35,940 nucleotides of DNA from a virus, in IMG/VR virus record IMGVR_UViG_3300017742_000041, positions 1 through 35,940 of that record, one strand, 5' to 3'. The stretch's first letter is position 1. Each line of letters starts with the position of its first letter. Positions 18,474-26,805 of this stretch are shown here, one piece after another. The position numbers and the translations under genes are program-made. A model generated the notes under the pieces. The model made no database searches. It worked only from the letters and a program-made list of their open reading frames with translations, and had not been told where the DNA came from.

Positions 18474-20846
18474 TTATTTAGAAACTAATACTGATACTGG
18501 AACGTATGATGCCGAACCACCTGAACCATAAGTTATTGTTTTACTTGATGAGGGTGCTGTGACGTTTGTTTGTGATGAGTTATCTATTACTGAAGTATTT
18601 AACACTTGCTGTACTACAGCCGTTCTTAAAGCATTGACCTGTCTTTCAGTAATAGCTTGACCTTGAACAGCGACACCTAAAGTATCAGCTATTTCTGATA
18701 TATTACTTAAGTTATCTGCATCTAATTTAGATATTGTTTTTATAAACTTGTTTAATTTCTCGTAGTTAGAAGTTCCTGCAATATTTTCATCTGATAATGT
18801 GCTCATAACATTACGTATTGCATTAGCACCAGTTACAAAATTTGTTAATTGTTCCTCATCTACTTCTTCATAACTTTTAATAGTAGCACTCATTAATTGC
18901 ATACCTTTTGCGGCATCTTCAAGAGGTGATTCTTTAAATATACTAGCAAAATAATTCATACCATTATCAAAAACTAATAGCGATCTATCCCAAAATCCTG
19001 AATCTTGCATTTGTGTAAATTCTTCTGCAGTTGTTTTACCTCTTGATCCTGTGACTACACTATAAAGTGCTTGGCCTATCTTTTCAAAGTTTTCTGTATC
19101 TATAGCAGGTAGTGCATTCAAACTTGCAATACCCTCTTCTAATTCTACTAAAGCATTCTTATCAAATAAAGATCCTGCCCCTGTTAACTTTCTTAAACTG
19201 TTTACTTTTGATCTTTCTAATCCACTCATTAATGCAGTTAAAGATTGACCTAAAGCTTCAAAATCTGATTTTAATACTTCTGAATTTCTAACTGACCCTA
19301 CCTTTTCGCCCATGTCATTAAGTATATCTACTGGTTTAGATACCAGTGATTGAAGGTCTTCCATACCTTTTACTAGAGTAGTAAAGTCTTCTGCTGTTAA
19401 TGATGTCATTACCCCTGCAGCTTTAGCATTTTTAAAACCGTCTAACATTGCTTTAACACTCTCACCTATTAATGTTAAACTCTCTTTTAACCTTTCTTTA
19501 TTAGGCATATTGTTTAATGTTGTTAGACCAAAAGCTAAGGACTTTAAGGTATTTTTCTCAGCTAATGTAGTAATAATATTAGCACCTTTTTTATCATTAC
19601 CAAAATAGTCAGTTAAAGGATCTAAGAATTTTTCAATTGCTGTTCCAGCACCAGCTAGGTTGCTTTGTAGCTTATCATCATATTTAATAGAGTTTAAATG
19701 GTTGATACCATCAGCAAAACTTTTAAGGTTTACTTCTGATAGTTTTTCTATTACAGACACCCCGCCTTTTCCGCTCCAGAATGTATAAGAATTACTTGTA
19801 AAGTCACCTATACCTTTTCCTACTTCTGCTATTCTTGATGCGAACATAGGATCAACTTCTATATCTGCTAAAGTTTCTACTCCATCTTTTAATTTTTGGT
19901 AATTAGTAGCATTAAAGATTTGTAGTCCAACAGCTCCTAAAATTGGAGTCTGTAAGCTAGTTATTGCAGCTCCTAGATCATCAAAAACTTTGGTATCAAG
20001 CTCCGTGTTGTTTAATGTGGTAACACCAGCTGCTAAATTTTCAAAGTTAGATCTAGAGAATATATTAAAGCCTAATGCTTCCCCGGCCTGAATATCTTTA
20101 TTAATAGCGTTTATTGCAAGGTTTAATTGTTTAAATTTGTCTATTGTAAGATCAAGGCCGTTTAATCTTCTCATTCCTTCATCGACTTTTATAAGACCTT
20201 CACCAAATGTTTCTACTGCTTTTGCGCCAACATACAAAGCACCAGTTACCATTAAAAGTCCACCACCTAGTAATCCTAAAGTGCCTCCAACAACTGCACC
20301 ACCCATCATTCCAGCCCTGCCAAGGCCACCAATTGCACCACCTATTGTAGCTCCAACTATTCCTCCCCCTAAACCTGCCCCTGTCATTCTACCAGCTTGT
20401 TTATCTAAATTTTTATAAGATGAAGCAAGCCTATTTACTGCCTGTGTATTTTTATCTATCTCTGCTGTAGTCTGCTTATTTGGTGAAAAGAAGCCAGCTA
20501 TACCGGACATCATTCCCCCTTTACCTACTTTACCTTCATTTTGCTCAGTAGCAAATGCGGCAAGCGGGGCTAGGCTTGAGCCAATATTACCTAGTATAGA
20601 TTGAATATTTGTTAAAACTGTTAGCTGTGAACCAGCTAGATTATTAGCTTGATTTAATTGTGTATCTAATGTATTGACAAGGGTAGCGTTTCCTGAATCT
20701 ATTGCAGCAGTTAACTTATTAATACGCATAACCTGCTGACCAATAAGCCCAAATACTTGTGCGTTAGTTTTAAGATCGCCTTGACCTTTAGGTAATTTCT
20801 TTCCTATTTTAGGTTGGTCGAAAGTCCCGCTACCATCTTTTGCCAT
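18474..20846 (-). CDS. Tail tape-measure-like protein (gp29-type candidate)
   Basis: A 790-residue protein. After a helical N-terminus comes a long Gly-rich hydrophobic stretch (about 155-215, GLGGGIVGATIGG, GGTLGLLGGGLLMV), typical of tape-measure proteins that enter the host membrane. The rest is built of eight or nine repeats of about 55-65 residues with the pattern L-x-x-G-x-x-x-L-N-x-L...F-x-x-I-G-x-A-L (AAGVTTLNNTELD, KDGVETLADIEVD, ADGINHLNSIKYD, AFGLTTLNNMPN, EEGIASLNALPAID). T4 gp29 has about 590 residues, so this is longer. It is last in the minus-strand block after the gp26/chaperone gene, the usual slot for a tape measure. GGA precedes the ATG. Naming it gp29 is inference. Confidence 0.65.
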   Translation of the reverse strand: MAKDGSGTFDQPKIGKKLPKGQGDLKTNAQVFGLIGQQVMRINKLTAAIDSGNATLVNTLDTQLNQANNLAGSQLTVLTNIQSILGNIGSSLAPLAAFATEQNEGKVGKGGMMSGIAGFFSPNKQTTAEIDKNTQAVNRLASSYKNLDKQAGRMTGAGLGGGIVGATIGGAIGGLGRAGMMGGAVVGGTLGLLGGGLLMVTGALYVGAKAVETFGEGLIKVDEGMRRLNGLDLTIDKFKQLNLAINAINKDIQAGEALGFNIFSRSNFENLAAGVTTLNNTELDTKVFDDLGAAITSLQTPILGAVGLQIFNATNYQKLKDGVETLADIEVDPMFASRIAEVGKGIGDFTSNSYTFWSGKGGVSVIEKLSEVNLKSFADGINHLNSIKYDDKLQSNLAGAGTAIEKFLDPLTDYFGNDKKGANIITTLAEKNTLKSLAFGLTTLNNMPNKERLKESLTLIGESVKAMLDGFKNAKAAGVMTSLTAEDFTTLVKGMEDLQSLVSKPVDILNDMGEKVGSVRNSEVLKSDFEALGQSLTALMSGLERSKVNSLRKLTGAGSLFDKNALVELEEGIASLNALPAIDTENFEKIGQALYSVVTGSRGKTTAEEFTQMQDSGFWDRSLLVFDNGMNYFASIFKESPLEDAAKGMQLMSATIKSYEEVDEEQLTNFVTGANAIRNVMSTLSDENIAGTSNYEKLNKFIKTISKLDADNLSNISEIADTLGVAVQGQAITERQVNALRTAVVQQVLNTSVIDNSSQTNVTAPSSSKTITYGSGGSASYVPVSVLVSK

Positions 20847-20854
20847 TTATTTTC

Positions 20855-21223
20855 CTATTTACCGAACGCTTTTCCAGCTTCACTAATACCAAATGCACCA
20901 AGTGTTACTACAACAAATGATGTATAAATTGTATCAGATATAACTAGATCTTGACCCATAAATGCAGTGATTAGATCACAAACACCAAATATAGTCATTA
21001 AACTAAATGAAATAAATCCAATTATTGCCTTTTCATTTACGTCATTATCATCCAGAAATAAGTCCATAAATTTTCTTTTAGGAGGAGCTAGCTGCTTACG
21101 TGCTGCTTCTGCTTCTTCCTTTAATTCCTTTATAGTATCTTCTTGACCATCAATCTTTTCGATTAAAGCCATATACTTATCCAGATCTATTTCTACTTCA
21201 TTCCTGTCATTATCTTTAGCCAT
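20855..21223 (-). CDS. Two-span membrane protein with coiled-coil N-terminus
   Basis: A 122-residue protein. The N-terminal 45 residues are charged and heptad-like (IDGQEDTIKELKEEAEAAR), then KRKFMDLFLDD, and two membrane segments at about 66-90 (AIIGFISFSLMTIFGVCDLI) and 96-115 (TIYTSFVVVTLGAFGI). AGAGG precedes the ATG. It overlaps the end of the predicted gp26 frameshift extension by eight bases and lies directly before the tape-measure gene. The two-span plan would fit a holin or a membrane-docking baseplate-assembly factor. I do not recognise the family. Confidence 0.65.
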   Translation of the reverse strand: MAKDNDRNEVEIDLDKYMALIEKIDGQEDTIKELKEEAEAARKQLAPPKRKFMDLFLDDNDVNEKAIIGFISFSLMTIFGVCDLITAFMGQDLVISDTIYTSFVVVTLGAFGISEAGKAFGK

Positions 21224-21404
21224 TATTATTCCTCTTTCTAGCTTCTTCCTGAGCCTTTAAATAATCCACTAACATTTCAGTATATAACTCACGCTCAAAC
21301 GGATACATATTTTCTAGCTCCGTTAACGAGTATTTATGATGCTGAGCCAGGTTAAACTGTAATTGATAATGATTTCCTAAGTCCGTATGGCTTAGGCTAA
21401 CATA
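21216..21404 (-). CDS. -1 frameshift extension of gp26 (gp51-like)
   Basis: The -1 frame, entered at the slippery site, is open for 62 codons and ends with TAA at 21218-21216. It has no ATG, GTG or TTG until far in (the MYPFER Met), so it is not a stand-alone gene. It encodes YQLQFNLAQHHKYSLTELEN, then MYPFERELYTEMLVDYLKAQ, a pattern I associate with the gp51-like small protein that follows gp26 in marine T4-like phages. The gp26 fusion would be 306 residues. This parallels lambda gpG-gpGT. An alternative is a missing T in the homopolymer in this assembly. Confidence 0.65.
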   Translation of the reverse strand, partial: YVSLSHTDLGNHYQLQFNLAQHHKYSLTELENMYPFERELYTEMLVDYLKAQEEARKRNNNG

Positions 21405-21410
21405 AAAAAA
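21376..21410 (-). promoter_or_regulatory. -1 programmed ribosomal frameshift signal
   Basis: On the minus strand T-TTT-TTT (21410-21404) is a perfect X-XXY-YYZ slippery heptamer in the gp26 frame. A 7-base spacer is followed by a stem-loop, CCTAAG (21396-21391) with CTTAGG (21381-21376), extendable by CC/GG (21390-21389 with 21384-21383) across a one-base bulge. The zero-frame stop overlaps the stem. This is the textbook arrangement. Confidence 0.7.
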
Positions 21411-22135
21411 TCAGCTAACCCTCTCAACTCCCTTTCAAATTTATCACCTTCTTCATTTTCATATTTTATTTTTAAATATAAAACTGGAGCTAATGATAAA
21501 AATTCTTGTATTTGTGCAAAGTTCTTTGATGTTAAACTTGAAAGAAATTCATCTTTCTCTTCTTGGTTATAGTCATCTAAAACATAAACTTCACTACCAT
21601 CTTGATTGTAAACTGATTCGATTACACTTGATATTAATGATACAGCAATATCTCCTGCTGCTTTATCTTCATTAGGTTTCATATCTATAGCATCTAATTG
21701 AGAGTATGCTGGGTATCTTAATTTAATAGAATAGGTATCATCCAATTTTATTCTGTCAGCTATTTCTTTTTCAGAGTTTACTTTTATTTCTGCGTCATCT
21801 AAATTTAAATCTGTTTGAATATAAACTGGTGTATCTTCAGTTGAATTCTTTTCATCTAAAATATTTAATTTAATTATATTATTAATAGAGACTGCTCTCA
21901 ATTTAATAAACAGATATTCTAATTCGAATGAAGCTAATTTTCTTACATCAATATCTTCTACTAAACAGTTATTACAAACCTGCATAACTGATTCAATAAT
22001 TGACTTATCTGAGTTTGATTGTTGAGCAAAAAGAAGTAATTTTTCTTCTTTTACTGTAAAAGGTTTCACTTTAATCACTTTTTTAGATATTGGTAGCTCA
22101 ATATCAAAAATTGGTGTATCAATTTTTGGTAACAT
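21392..22135 (-). CDS. 26: gp26-like tail/baseplate assembly protein (T4_baseplate family)
   Basis: A 247-residue protein (T4 gp26 has 208). LPKIDTPIFDIELPISKKVI, KPFTVKEEKLLLFAQQS, VRKLASFELEYLFIKLRAVS and LVEDIDV match the T4 gp26 family (T4_baseplate, PF12322) as I remember it: an N-terminal beta region, the K-E-E-K-L-L helix and the E-Y-L-F-x-x-L-R-A motif. The last residues are LADFFMLA. The FF codons are in a run of seven T followed by a stem-loop, so part of the ribosomes should shift -1 and add a 62-residue extension. It sits upstream of the tape-measure gene, the place of tail-assembly chaperones in lambda-type phages. GGAGA precedes the ATG. Confidence 0.8.
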   Translation of the reverse strand: MLPKIDTPIFDIELPISKKVIKVKPFTVKEEKLLLFAQQSNSDKSIIESVMQVCNNCLVEDIDVRKLASFELEYLFIKLRAVSINNIIKLNILDEKNSTEDTPVYIQTDLNLDDAEIKVNSEKEIADRIKLDDTYSIKLRYPAYSQLDAIDMKPNEDKAAGDIAVSLISSVIESVYNQDGSEVYVLDDYNQEEKDEFLSSLTSKNFAQIQEFLSLAPVLYLKIKYENEEGDKFERELRGLADFFMLA

Positions 22136-22151
22136 TATTTTTCTCCATTAT

Positions 22152-22910
22152 TTAATCGAATCCCGATCCTAGGGTTTTTGCATTATTAATTAAGTTTAAA
22201 GCATCTTGAACATTCGATGGTTTTTCAAAGCTTTTAACTACCTCTACAGCACCTTTCATTTTACTTATAAATTGAAATAAATTTAATCCTTTACCACCCG
22301 CAGTTCCTTGAGGTACTGGGTTAGATTCTGGTATAAAACTTCTGTAACTTAGCTGTACTGTTAGAGTTGTAATCTCATTATTTTGCTGCCAACCTAGCTC
22401 AATATTGCCTAAGTTAATTATTGCAGCATCTCTAATTTTATATGTTGTAATAGTTTCTGATTCTGACATAGGTGAATATATTTCTATATCTAAATCCATG
22501 GCATAGTCTTCTTGGTATCCAACTTGGCCAAATAAAGTCTCTTGACCGTCGATTTCAGTTACAGAATTCTCAGAGCCTACTTGATAATTAACATGTCTTA
22601 AGGCCCATTGGTTAAAAAAATCTAAAACTGTGTTATTGTTATCTAAAAAGAATTCAAGACTAATTGTACTAGGAGCATAATTTACTGCTCTTTGCTCTGA
22701 AACACCAAACCCTTGTCTTCTTACTTGAGTAGTAACTAAATTTAAAGCTGGTATGGCAAAGGCATAACCTAGAAGGCTCAATGATTCTCTATTTTTAGCC
22801 CATCCTGGCTGCTTACCTCTAGGGTTAAATTTTACTTGACATAAGTTAGGGACTTGTAATCCCTGCATTCCATTAACCTTAGATTTTATGTCATTTATAT
22901 TAAATGTCAT
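22152..22910 (-). CDS. 54: gp54-like baseplate tail-tube initiator (tube-fold protein)
   Basis: A 252-residue protein with a tail-tube fold pattern. VPNLCQVKFNPRG opens it, SISLEFFLDNN-type strands follow, then LDFFNQWALRHVNYQVGS, YAMDLDIEIYSP and a closing beta-hairpin (NLGNIELGWQQNNEITTLTVQLSYRSF). T4 gp54 ends its tube domain with a comparable PELSYDGDNQITTFDVTFAYR, so gp54, which starts the tail tube on the baseplate, is the best fit. T4 gp54 is longer (320). A gp19-like tube protein or gp3 terminator is the main alternative. The ATG overlaps the upstream stop. Confidence 0.6.
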   Translation of the reverse strand: MTFNINDIKSKVNGMQGLQVPNLCQVKFNPRGKQPGWAKNRESLSLLGYAFAIPALNLVTTQVRRQGFGVSEQRAVNYAPSTISLEFFLDNNNTVLDFFNQWALRHVNYQVGSENSVTEIDGQETLFGQVGYQEDYAMDLDIEIYSPMSESETITTYKIRDAAIINLGNIELGWQQNNEITTLTVQLSYRSFIPESNPVPQGTAGGKGLNLFQFISKMKGAVEVVKSFEKPSNVQDALNLINNAKTLGSGFD

Positions 22911-23560
22911 TACTTATTCCATTTATTACGAGAATCATTAAATACTCTTTGTCTATTAGCTCTAACAAATCTCTCTAGCGGTAGCTGTAAAATAATATCC
23001 CATTCTTGTGGATGTATCTTTAATAATTTGCCCCTTATATTAGTATTTAGGTACTTTTTAAAACAGGGTTTCCAATAACTCTTAGGAACATCTAGTAACT
23101 TTATCTTATCATATGTAACATCTAAGAATGCTTTATCTCCCAACATAGTATCTAGACCTTCTGTACCACTAGTATCTTCTACTAAAAAATTATATAGTTG
23201 AGTTAATAAAACTGCTCTTTCTTCATATGGTAAATAGTGGAAGTTTAACCCACAAACATATTCAGGTGTTACATCTACTAGTACTATTAATGGGTATCTA
23301 TCATAGTATGGTAACAGTCTCTCGTTGTTTGCATTTTTAGGCATATAATTAAAAAGAAATATATCACCTGGTTTAAAAGGTATTTGAGCAGTTGCATTTT
23401 CTTGAACTGATTTTCTTTTAAGAATATTAGCCGGTCTTTGATTTTGTAATTCACCAGCTTTTTGTTTAAAGTATTCCCTAGATCTCTTATTCATATCAGC
23501 TGAAATATTTAAAAGAGCTGCATCTTTAATAATTTTTTGAAAAAGATATTGTAAAGCCAT
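22910..23560 (-). CDS. gp2-like DNA end-protector/head-completion candidate
   Basis: A 216-residue protein. The central segment FKPGDIFLFNYMPKN, LPYYDRYPLIVLVDV and VCGLNFHYLPYEERAVLLTQLY is a pattern I associate with phage proteins annotated as gp2, the DNA end protector of T4-like phages. It looks like an SH3-like beta domain followed by helices. In T4, gene 2 lies beside gene 4 (50/65), and here the adjacent upstream gene is gp4-like, which supports this. The C-terminus has DIILQLPLERFVRANRQRVF. Stop and start overlap with both neighbours. The name is tentative. Confidence 0.5.
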   Translation of the reverse strand: MALQYLFQKIIKDAALLNISADMNKRSREYFKQKAGELQNQRPANILKRKSVQENATAQIPFKPGDIFLFNYMPKNANNERLLPYYDRYPLIVLVDVTPEYVCGLNFHYLPYEERAVLLTQLYNFLVEDTSGTEGLDTMLGDKAFLDVTYDKIKLLDVPKSYWKPCFKKYLNTNIRGKLLKIHPQEWDIILQLPLERFVRANRQRVFNDSRNKWNK

Positions 23561-24000
23561 TATTTGATCCCTAGTTCATTCTCGGTCATTATTTTAAAAT
23601 CCCAGCCTCTATCTTTACAATATTCAGTAGCTGCGTTCCATTTAGCCTCATTAACACCCCAAGCTCTAACCTCATTTAAATACTTTTTAGTAGGGGATTT
23701 ACTTTTAGTTATTTTAGGCGGCATTGTCTGTTTATATGGTTTTACTTCAATTAAAGATTCTTTAATACTGCTCCCTATTTTTCTTTTAACATAAAAATCA
23801 GGAAAGTATCTATGCTTTCTTCCATCTAAAGGGCTACGATATGGGATTGCTATCTCCTCACTTGCCCATCCTATTACATCATTATGCCTGTCTAAATAGG
23901 ACATTAGCTTACATTCCCATAGACTTCGATAAATAATATTTGTAGGGTTACCTAAATACTTGTAATAGTTAATAGGTTTAAATTTACCTTTATACGCCAT
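23560..24000 (-). CDS. 4: gp4-like head-completion protein (T4 gp50/65 family)
   Basis: A 146-residue protein. AYKGKFKPINYYKYLGNPTN, IYRSLWECKLMSYLDRHN and FPDFYVKRK...ESLIEVKPYKQT are hallmarks of the T4 gp4 head-completion family. The D-x-Y and E-V-K residues resemble the core of a PD-(D/E)xK-type nuclease fold (P-D-F-Y...E-V-K). It acts after DNA packaging, before tail joining. A TATAAATA box lies five bases before the ATG on the minus strand with no ribosome site, so the transcript may be leaderless. It leads the minus-strand block. Confidence 0.85.
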   Translation of the reverse strand: MAYKGKFKPINYYKYLGNPTNIIYRSLWECKLMSYLDRHNDVIGWASEEIAIPYRSPLDGRKHRYFPDFYVKRKIGSSIKESLIEVKPYKQTMPPKITKSKSPTKKYLNEVRAWGVNEAKWNAATEYCKDRGWDFKIMTENELGIK

Positions 24001-24005
24001 TTAGA

Positions 24006-24013
24006 TATTTATA
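24006..24013 (-). promoter_or_regulatory. Perfect T4 late promoter box on the minus strand, leaderless geometry
   Basis: Read on the minus strand, TATAAATA is followed by five bases (TCTAA) and the ATG of the gp4 gene at 24000. It occupies the 22-base divergent gap between gp4 and gene 48. No Shine-Dalgarno site is present on the gp4 side. It would drive the whole minus-strand tail block. Confidence 0.65.
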
Positions 24014-24022
24014 GGACTAAAC

Positions 24023-25003
24023 ATGTCAGTAAGAGCCGGTTTAATTAAACCACCAGAAGTAAAAATGAAAGGAAATAGGTTAGGCGGTATGAGTCAACTC
24101 GCATACCCAGATGATTTAGCTCAATATGGGTTTATAATGAACTTTCAAGAGTATACTTATAGAGTTAATACAGATAATCCTCTAAAAATAGATACTAAAA
24201 ATTCTATCATTTTACCTTTACCTGAGAAATTAGGTCAAGAATATAATGCTTCCTTAAAAGATGAAGAATTAAATCCAATAGGACAAGCTATCTCTTTAGC
24301 CACTAATGCACAAGTAAATGAAGGTGCCGGTGAAGGATTCACAGGTACTATTGATGCGGCAATTAACAACTCTAAAAAAAGTGCTCTAGAAATGCTAGGG
24401 GATATGTCAACTGGTGGAGCCCAAGAAGGTTTTGCTGGTTTAAGAGGTCTTCAAGCAGCTGCAAAAGCAGCTGGTAAAAGTATATCTCCAGATTTTATAG
24501 TTTCAGCTGTTGAAGCGGGGGCAGGAAATATATTTAACCCTGCTAATATTACTGCATTTAAAGGTACACCAATAAGAAAACATAAACTAAATTGGAAATT
24601 AGTACCAAGGAGCAAATCTGAATCAGAAACTTTAAGTAATATAGTTAAATTAATTAGAAGAAGTATGCATTCACAGCTCGATGGGTTCGGAGATGGTTCT
24701 TCTGCAACTAGCGGAGCTTTCTTTCAAAGATATCCAGATATTATACAATGTGCTTTAATTACACCTGATATTAATAATAGTATTTTTTATAAACCAGCTT
24801 TAGTATCTGCTTTTGGAGTTGACCATACCGGTCAAGGTGGTCTTAACTTTTTCCAGGGTACTGGTAGTCCAGTAGAGTATACTTTAAGTTTAGAAATTAA
24901 TGAAATAGACTTTATTACTAGATCTGACTTTGAAGATGTTGAGGAAACAAATGATAACACTAATAAGAATAGAGGTTATGCGGGTGGAAGGAGTTTTAGT
25001 TAA
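24023..25003 (+). CDS. 48: gp48-like baseplate tail-tube cap protein
   Basis: A 326-residue structural protein (T4 gp48 has 364). The early SIILPLPEKLGQEYN, the Ala/Gly-rich middle and the C-terminal PVEYTLSLEINEIDFITRSDFE match the gp48 pattern: I-x-L-P-x-P near the start and the Y-T-L-S-L-x-F/E-x-E-x-x-x-x-T-R ending. It caps the baseplate centre and connects to gp54 and the tube. TTATAGGACTAAAC supplies AGGA before the ATG. The stop overlaps gene 53. It diverges from the minus-strand block. Confidence 0.85.
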   Translation: MSVRAGLIKPPEVKMKGNRLGGMSQLAYPDDLAQYGFIMNFQEYTYRVNTDNPLKIDTKNSIILPLPEKLGQEYNASLKDEELNPIGQAISLATNAQVNEGAGEGFTGTIDAAINNSKKSALEMLGDMSTGGAQEGFAGLRGLQAAAKAAGKSISPDFIVSAVEAGAGNIFNPANITAFKGTPIRKHKLNWKLVPRSKSESETLSNIVKLIRRSMHSQLDGFGDGSSATSGAFFQRYPDIIQCALITPDINNSIFYKPALVSAFGVDHTGQGGLNFFQGTGSPVEYTLSLEINEIDFITRSDFEDVEETNDNTNKNRGYAGGRSFS

Positions 25004-25512
25004 TGAAATACTTTGATTCATTTCCAGAAGTAGTATATAATAATTACACAACAAAAAATATTATATCTAAAGTAAAGCTATCAGATATTCTATCAGAAGA
25101 TCTTTTTTCATATGCTAATTATACTATGTCACCTAATGATAAACCATGGACAATAGCTCATGATTACTATGAAGATGTTGATAGAACATGGCTTGTATTT
25201 TTAAGCAATAATATAGTTGATCCATATTATGAATGGCATTTAGATCAATTTAATTTTGAAAAGTATATAATAAAAAAATACGGTTCATTAGAAGCTGCAA
25301 CTACAAATATTGAGTATTATACTAATACAGATGGGATTAAATATTCTAAAGACACATATACGTACGCTGACGTATCTGTAAGGAATACTCTTACACCAGT
25401 ATACTCATACAATAGAGAAGATGATGATAATGAAGCTAAAAGAGTCATAAGACTCTTAAGATACGATTTAGCTGGTGCTGCAGAAGAAAATTTAAAAAGG
25501 CTTTTGAAATAA
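25003..25512 (+). CDS. 53: gp53 baseplate wedge protein
   Basis: A 169-residue protein (T4 gp53 has 196). The opening YFDSFPEVVYNN, then NDKPWTIAHDYYEDVDRTWLVFLSNNIVDPYYEWHL, matches T4's region around PEELANAIYGNPQLYWVLL and NYDPYYGW. The D-P-Y-Y-E/G-W motif is diagnostic. The C-terminus (ENLKRLLK) is helical as in T4. The next gene's ATG is one base after its TAA. gp53 bridges baseplate wedges to the hub. Confidence 0.9.
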   Translation: MKYFDSFPEVVYNNYTTKNIISKVKLSDILSEDLFSYANYTMSPNDKPWTIAHDYYEDVDRTWLVFLSNNIVDPYYEWHLDQFNFEKYIIKKYGSLEAATTNIEYYTNTDGIKYSKDTYTYADVSVRNTLTPVYSYNREDDDNEAKRVIRLLRYDLAGAAEENLKRLLK

Positions 25513-26805
25513 ATGAGTGAAATTCCAGCAGTACATCCAGGTGCTTATTCTTTTACTGAATTGTTTATAAGTGCAATAAGCGGTGGTGAAGAGCTATATC
25601 TTGATTTAATGCCTCTTTTACGTAATGTAACTATAAGTAGTTCTATTAATCAGAAAGCCATGACAATTAGTATGGTTATCTTTGATTCAGCTGGAATATT
25701 TAAGAGGTATGGTTTAAAAGGAGATGAACTAATAGTAGCTACCTGGAAAACACCTGAGTATATATCTACTACTAAACAAAGAGAAATAGCTTTTAGAATT
25801 ACTAATATAGGTGGTCTAGGGTATAACGAAACATCGGATGAAAGTGTTTTAGCTATAGCTGGAGTATCTGAATTAGGTTACGTGCAATCATTTACTTCCG
25901 TAGATAATTATTTTTCAGATAATATTTCTACTGCTGCTCAAAAAGTATTCGATAAAGCAAAAGAAAAGGCTATAGAATTAGATAAAAAGTTTTATTTTGA
26001 TTCTAAGAATAATTTAACTATTGATGAGACAGAAGGCACTAATGATTTTATAATTCCAAGTGATACTCCATTTGATACTATGGACTACTTAGCAAGCTGG
26101 GCTAAAACTTCTCCATCTTATTCTAATTTATTTTTCTTCTATCAAGATCTTGAGGGGTATAATTTTAAATTATTAGATAATCTTTTTCATGATGTGCATG
26201 ATATTAGTTTACAAGAAAGAAGTTTTAATTTTAGTGGTGCAGATAATGCCCGCTCAACGATTACAAGACCAGATATAGCCTGTAAACAGATAATAAGTTT
26301 TAATCAAATTAATAGAAGCAGTTCATTTGCTTTTGCTGAATCTGGAGCTATACATAATACTATAGCTACTGTTGATTATTTTACAAAAAGCGTTGAGCGT
26401 AAAAGCTTAAAGTATGTTCAAGAAGATGTTGATCCTTTATTAAGTACTTTACCAGTAACAGATGATTTCCTAGATACGTTTGGTAAAGAATCAAATTCAA
26501 CAGATTGGCTTCATATTAATAAGGGCTTGCCAAATTATATTGATACTAGTGACTCACATATCGCTAAAAAAATATATGGTAATGTCTTTTTTAATAACTT
26601 AATTCAGATTAGAATACCTGGCAATTCTGATTTAGATATTGGTGAAGGTGTATATTTAAATATTAATGAAATGAATACTGCTTCAAATAAAAAAGAAGCT
26701 GATTCTATGCTTAGTGGTAAGTTTTTAATAAAAGATTTAACACATTCCTTTACTGCTACTACTTATTATCAAATAATTAATTTATGTAGAATTGGAGATT
26801 ATTAA
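25513..26805 (+). CDS. 27: gp27-like baseplate hub protein
   Basis: A 430-residue protein (T4 gp27 has 391). The N-terminal LLRNVTISSSINQKAMTISMVIFD corresponds to the first tube-like barrel of gp27. FRITNIGG and YVQSFTSVDNYFSDNISTAA follow, then FIIPSDTPFDTMDYLASWA and LFFFYQDLEGYNFKLLD as in T4 (FENYLSYVREVA, FVFVWQDIMGVNMMD). A late barrel ends with GKFLIKDLTHSFTATTYYQI. gp27 trimerises and adapts the hub to gp5. The location before gene 5 and after 53 supports it. Confidence 0.85.
   Translation: MSEIPAVHPGAYSFTELFISAISGGEELYLDLMPLLRNVTISSSINQKAMTISMVIFDSAGIFKRYGLKGDELIVATWKTPEYISTTKQREIAFRITNIGGLGYNETSDESVLAIAGVSELGYVQSFTSVDNYFSDNISTAAQKVFDKAKEKAIELDKKFYFDSKNNLTIDETEGTNDFIIPSDTPFDTMDYLASWAKTSPSYSNLFFFYQDLEGYNFKLLDNLFHDVHDISLQERSFNFSGADNARSTITRPDIACKQIISFNQINRSSSFAFAESGAIHNTIATVDYFTKSVERKSLKYVQEDVDPLLSTLPVTDDFLDTFGKESNSTDWLHINKGLPNYIDTSDSHIAKKIYGNVFFNNLIQIRIPGNSDLDIGEGVYLNINEMNTASNKKEADSMLSGKFLIKDLTHSFTATTYYQIINLCRIGDY

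Noticed and set aside
20137-20418. A proline-rich plus-strand ORF of 93 codons
   Set aside because: It is antisense to the Gly-rich hydrophobic region of the tape-measure candidate; Gly codons read backwards give Pro, which explains its composition.
24014-24022. A late promoter for gene 48 on the plus strand
   Set aside because: The 22-base divergent gap contains TATAAATA only in the minus orientation; the plus strand reads TATTTATA and does not match.
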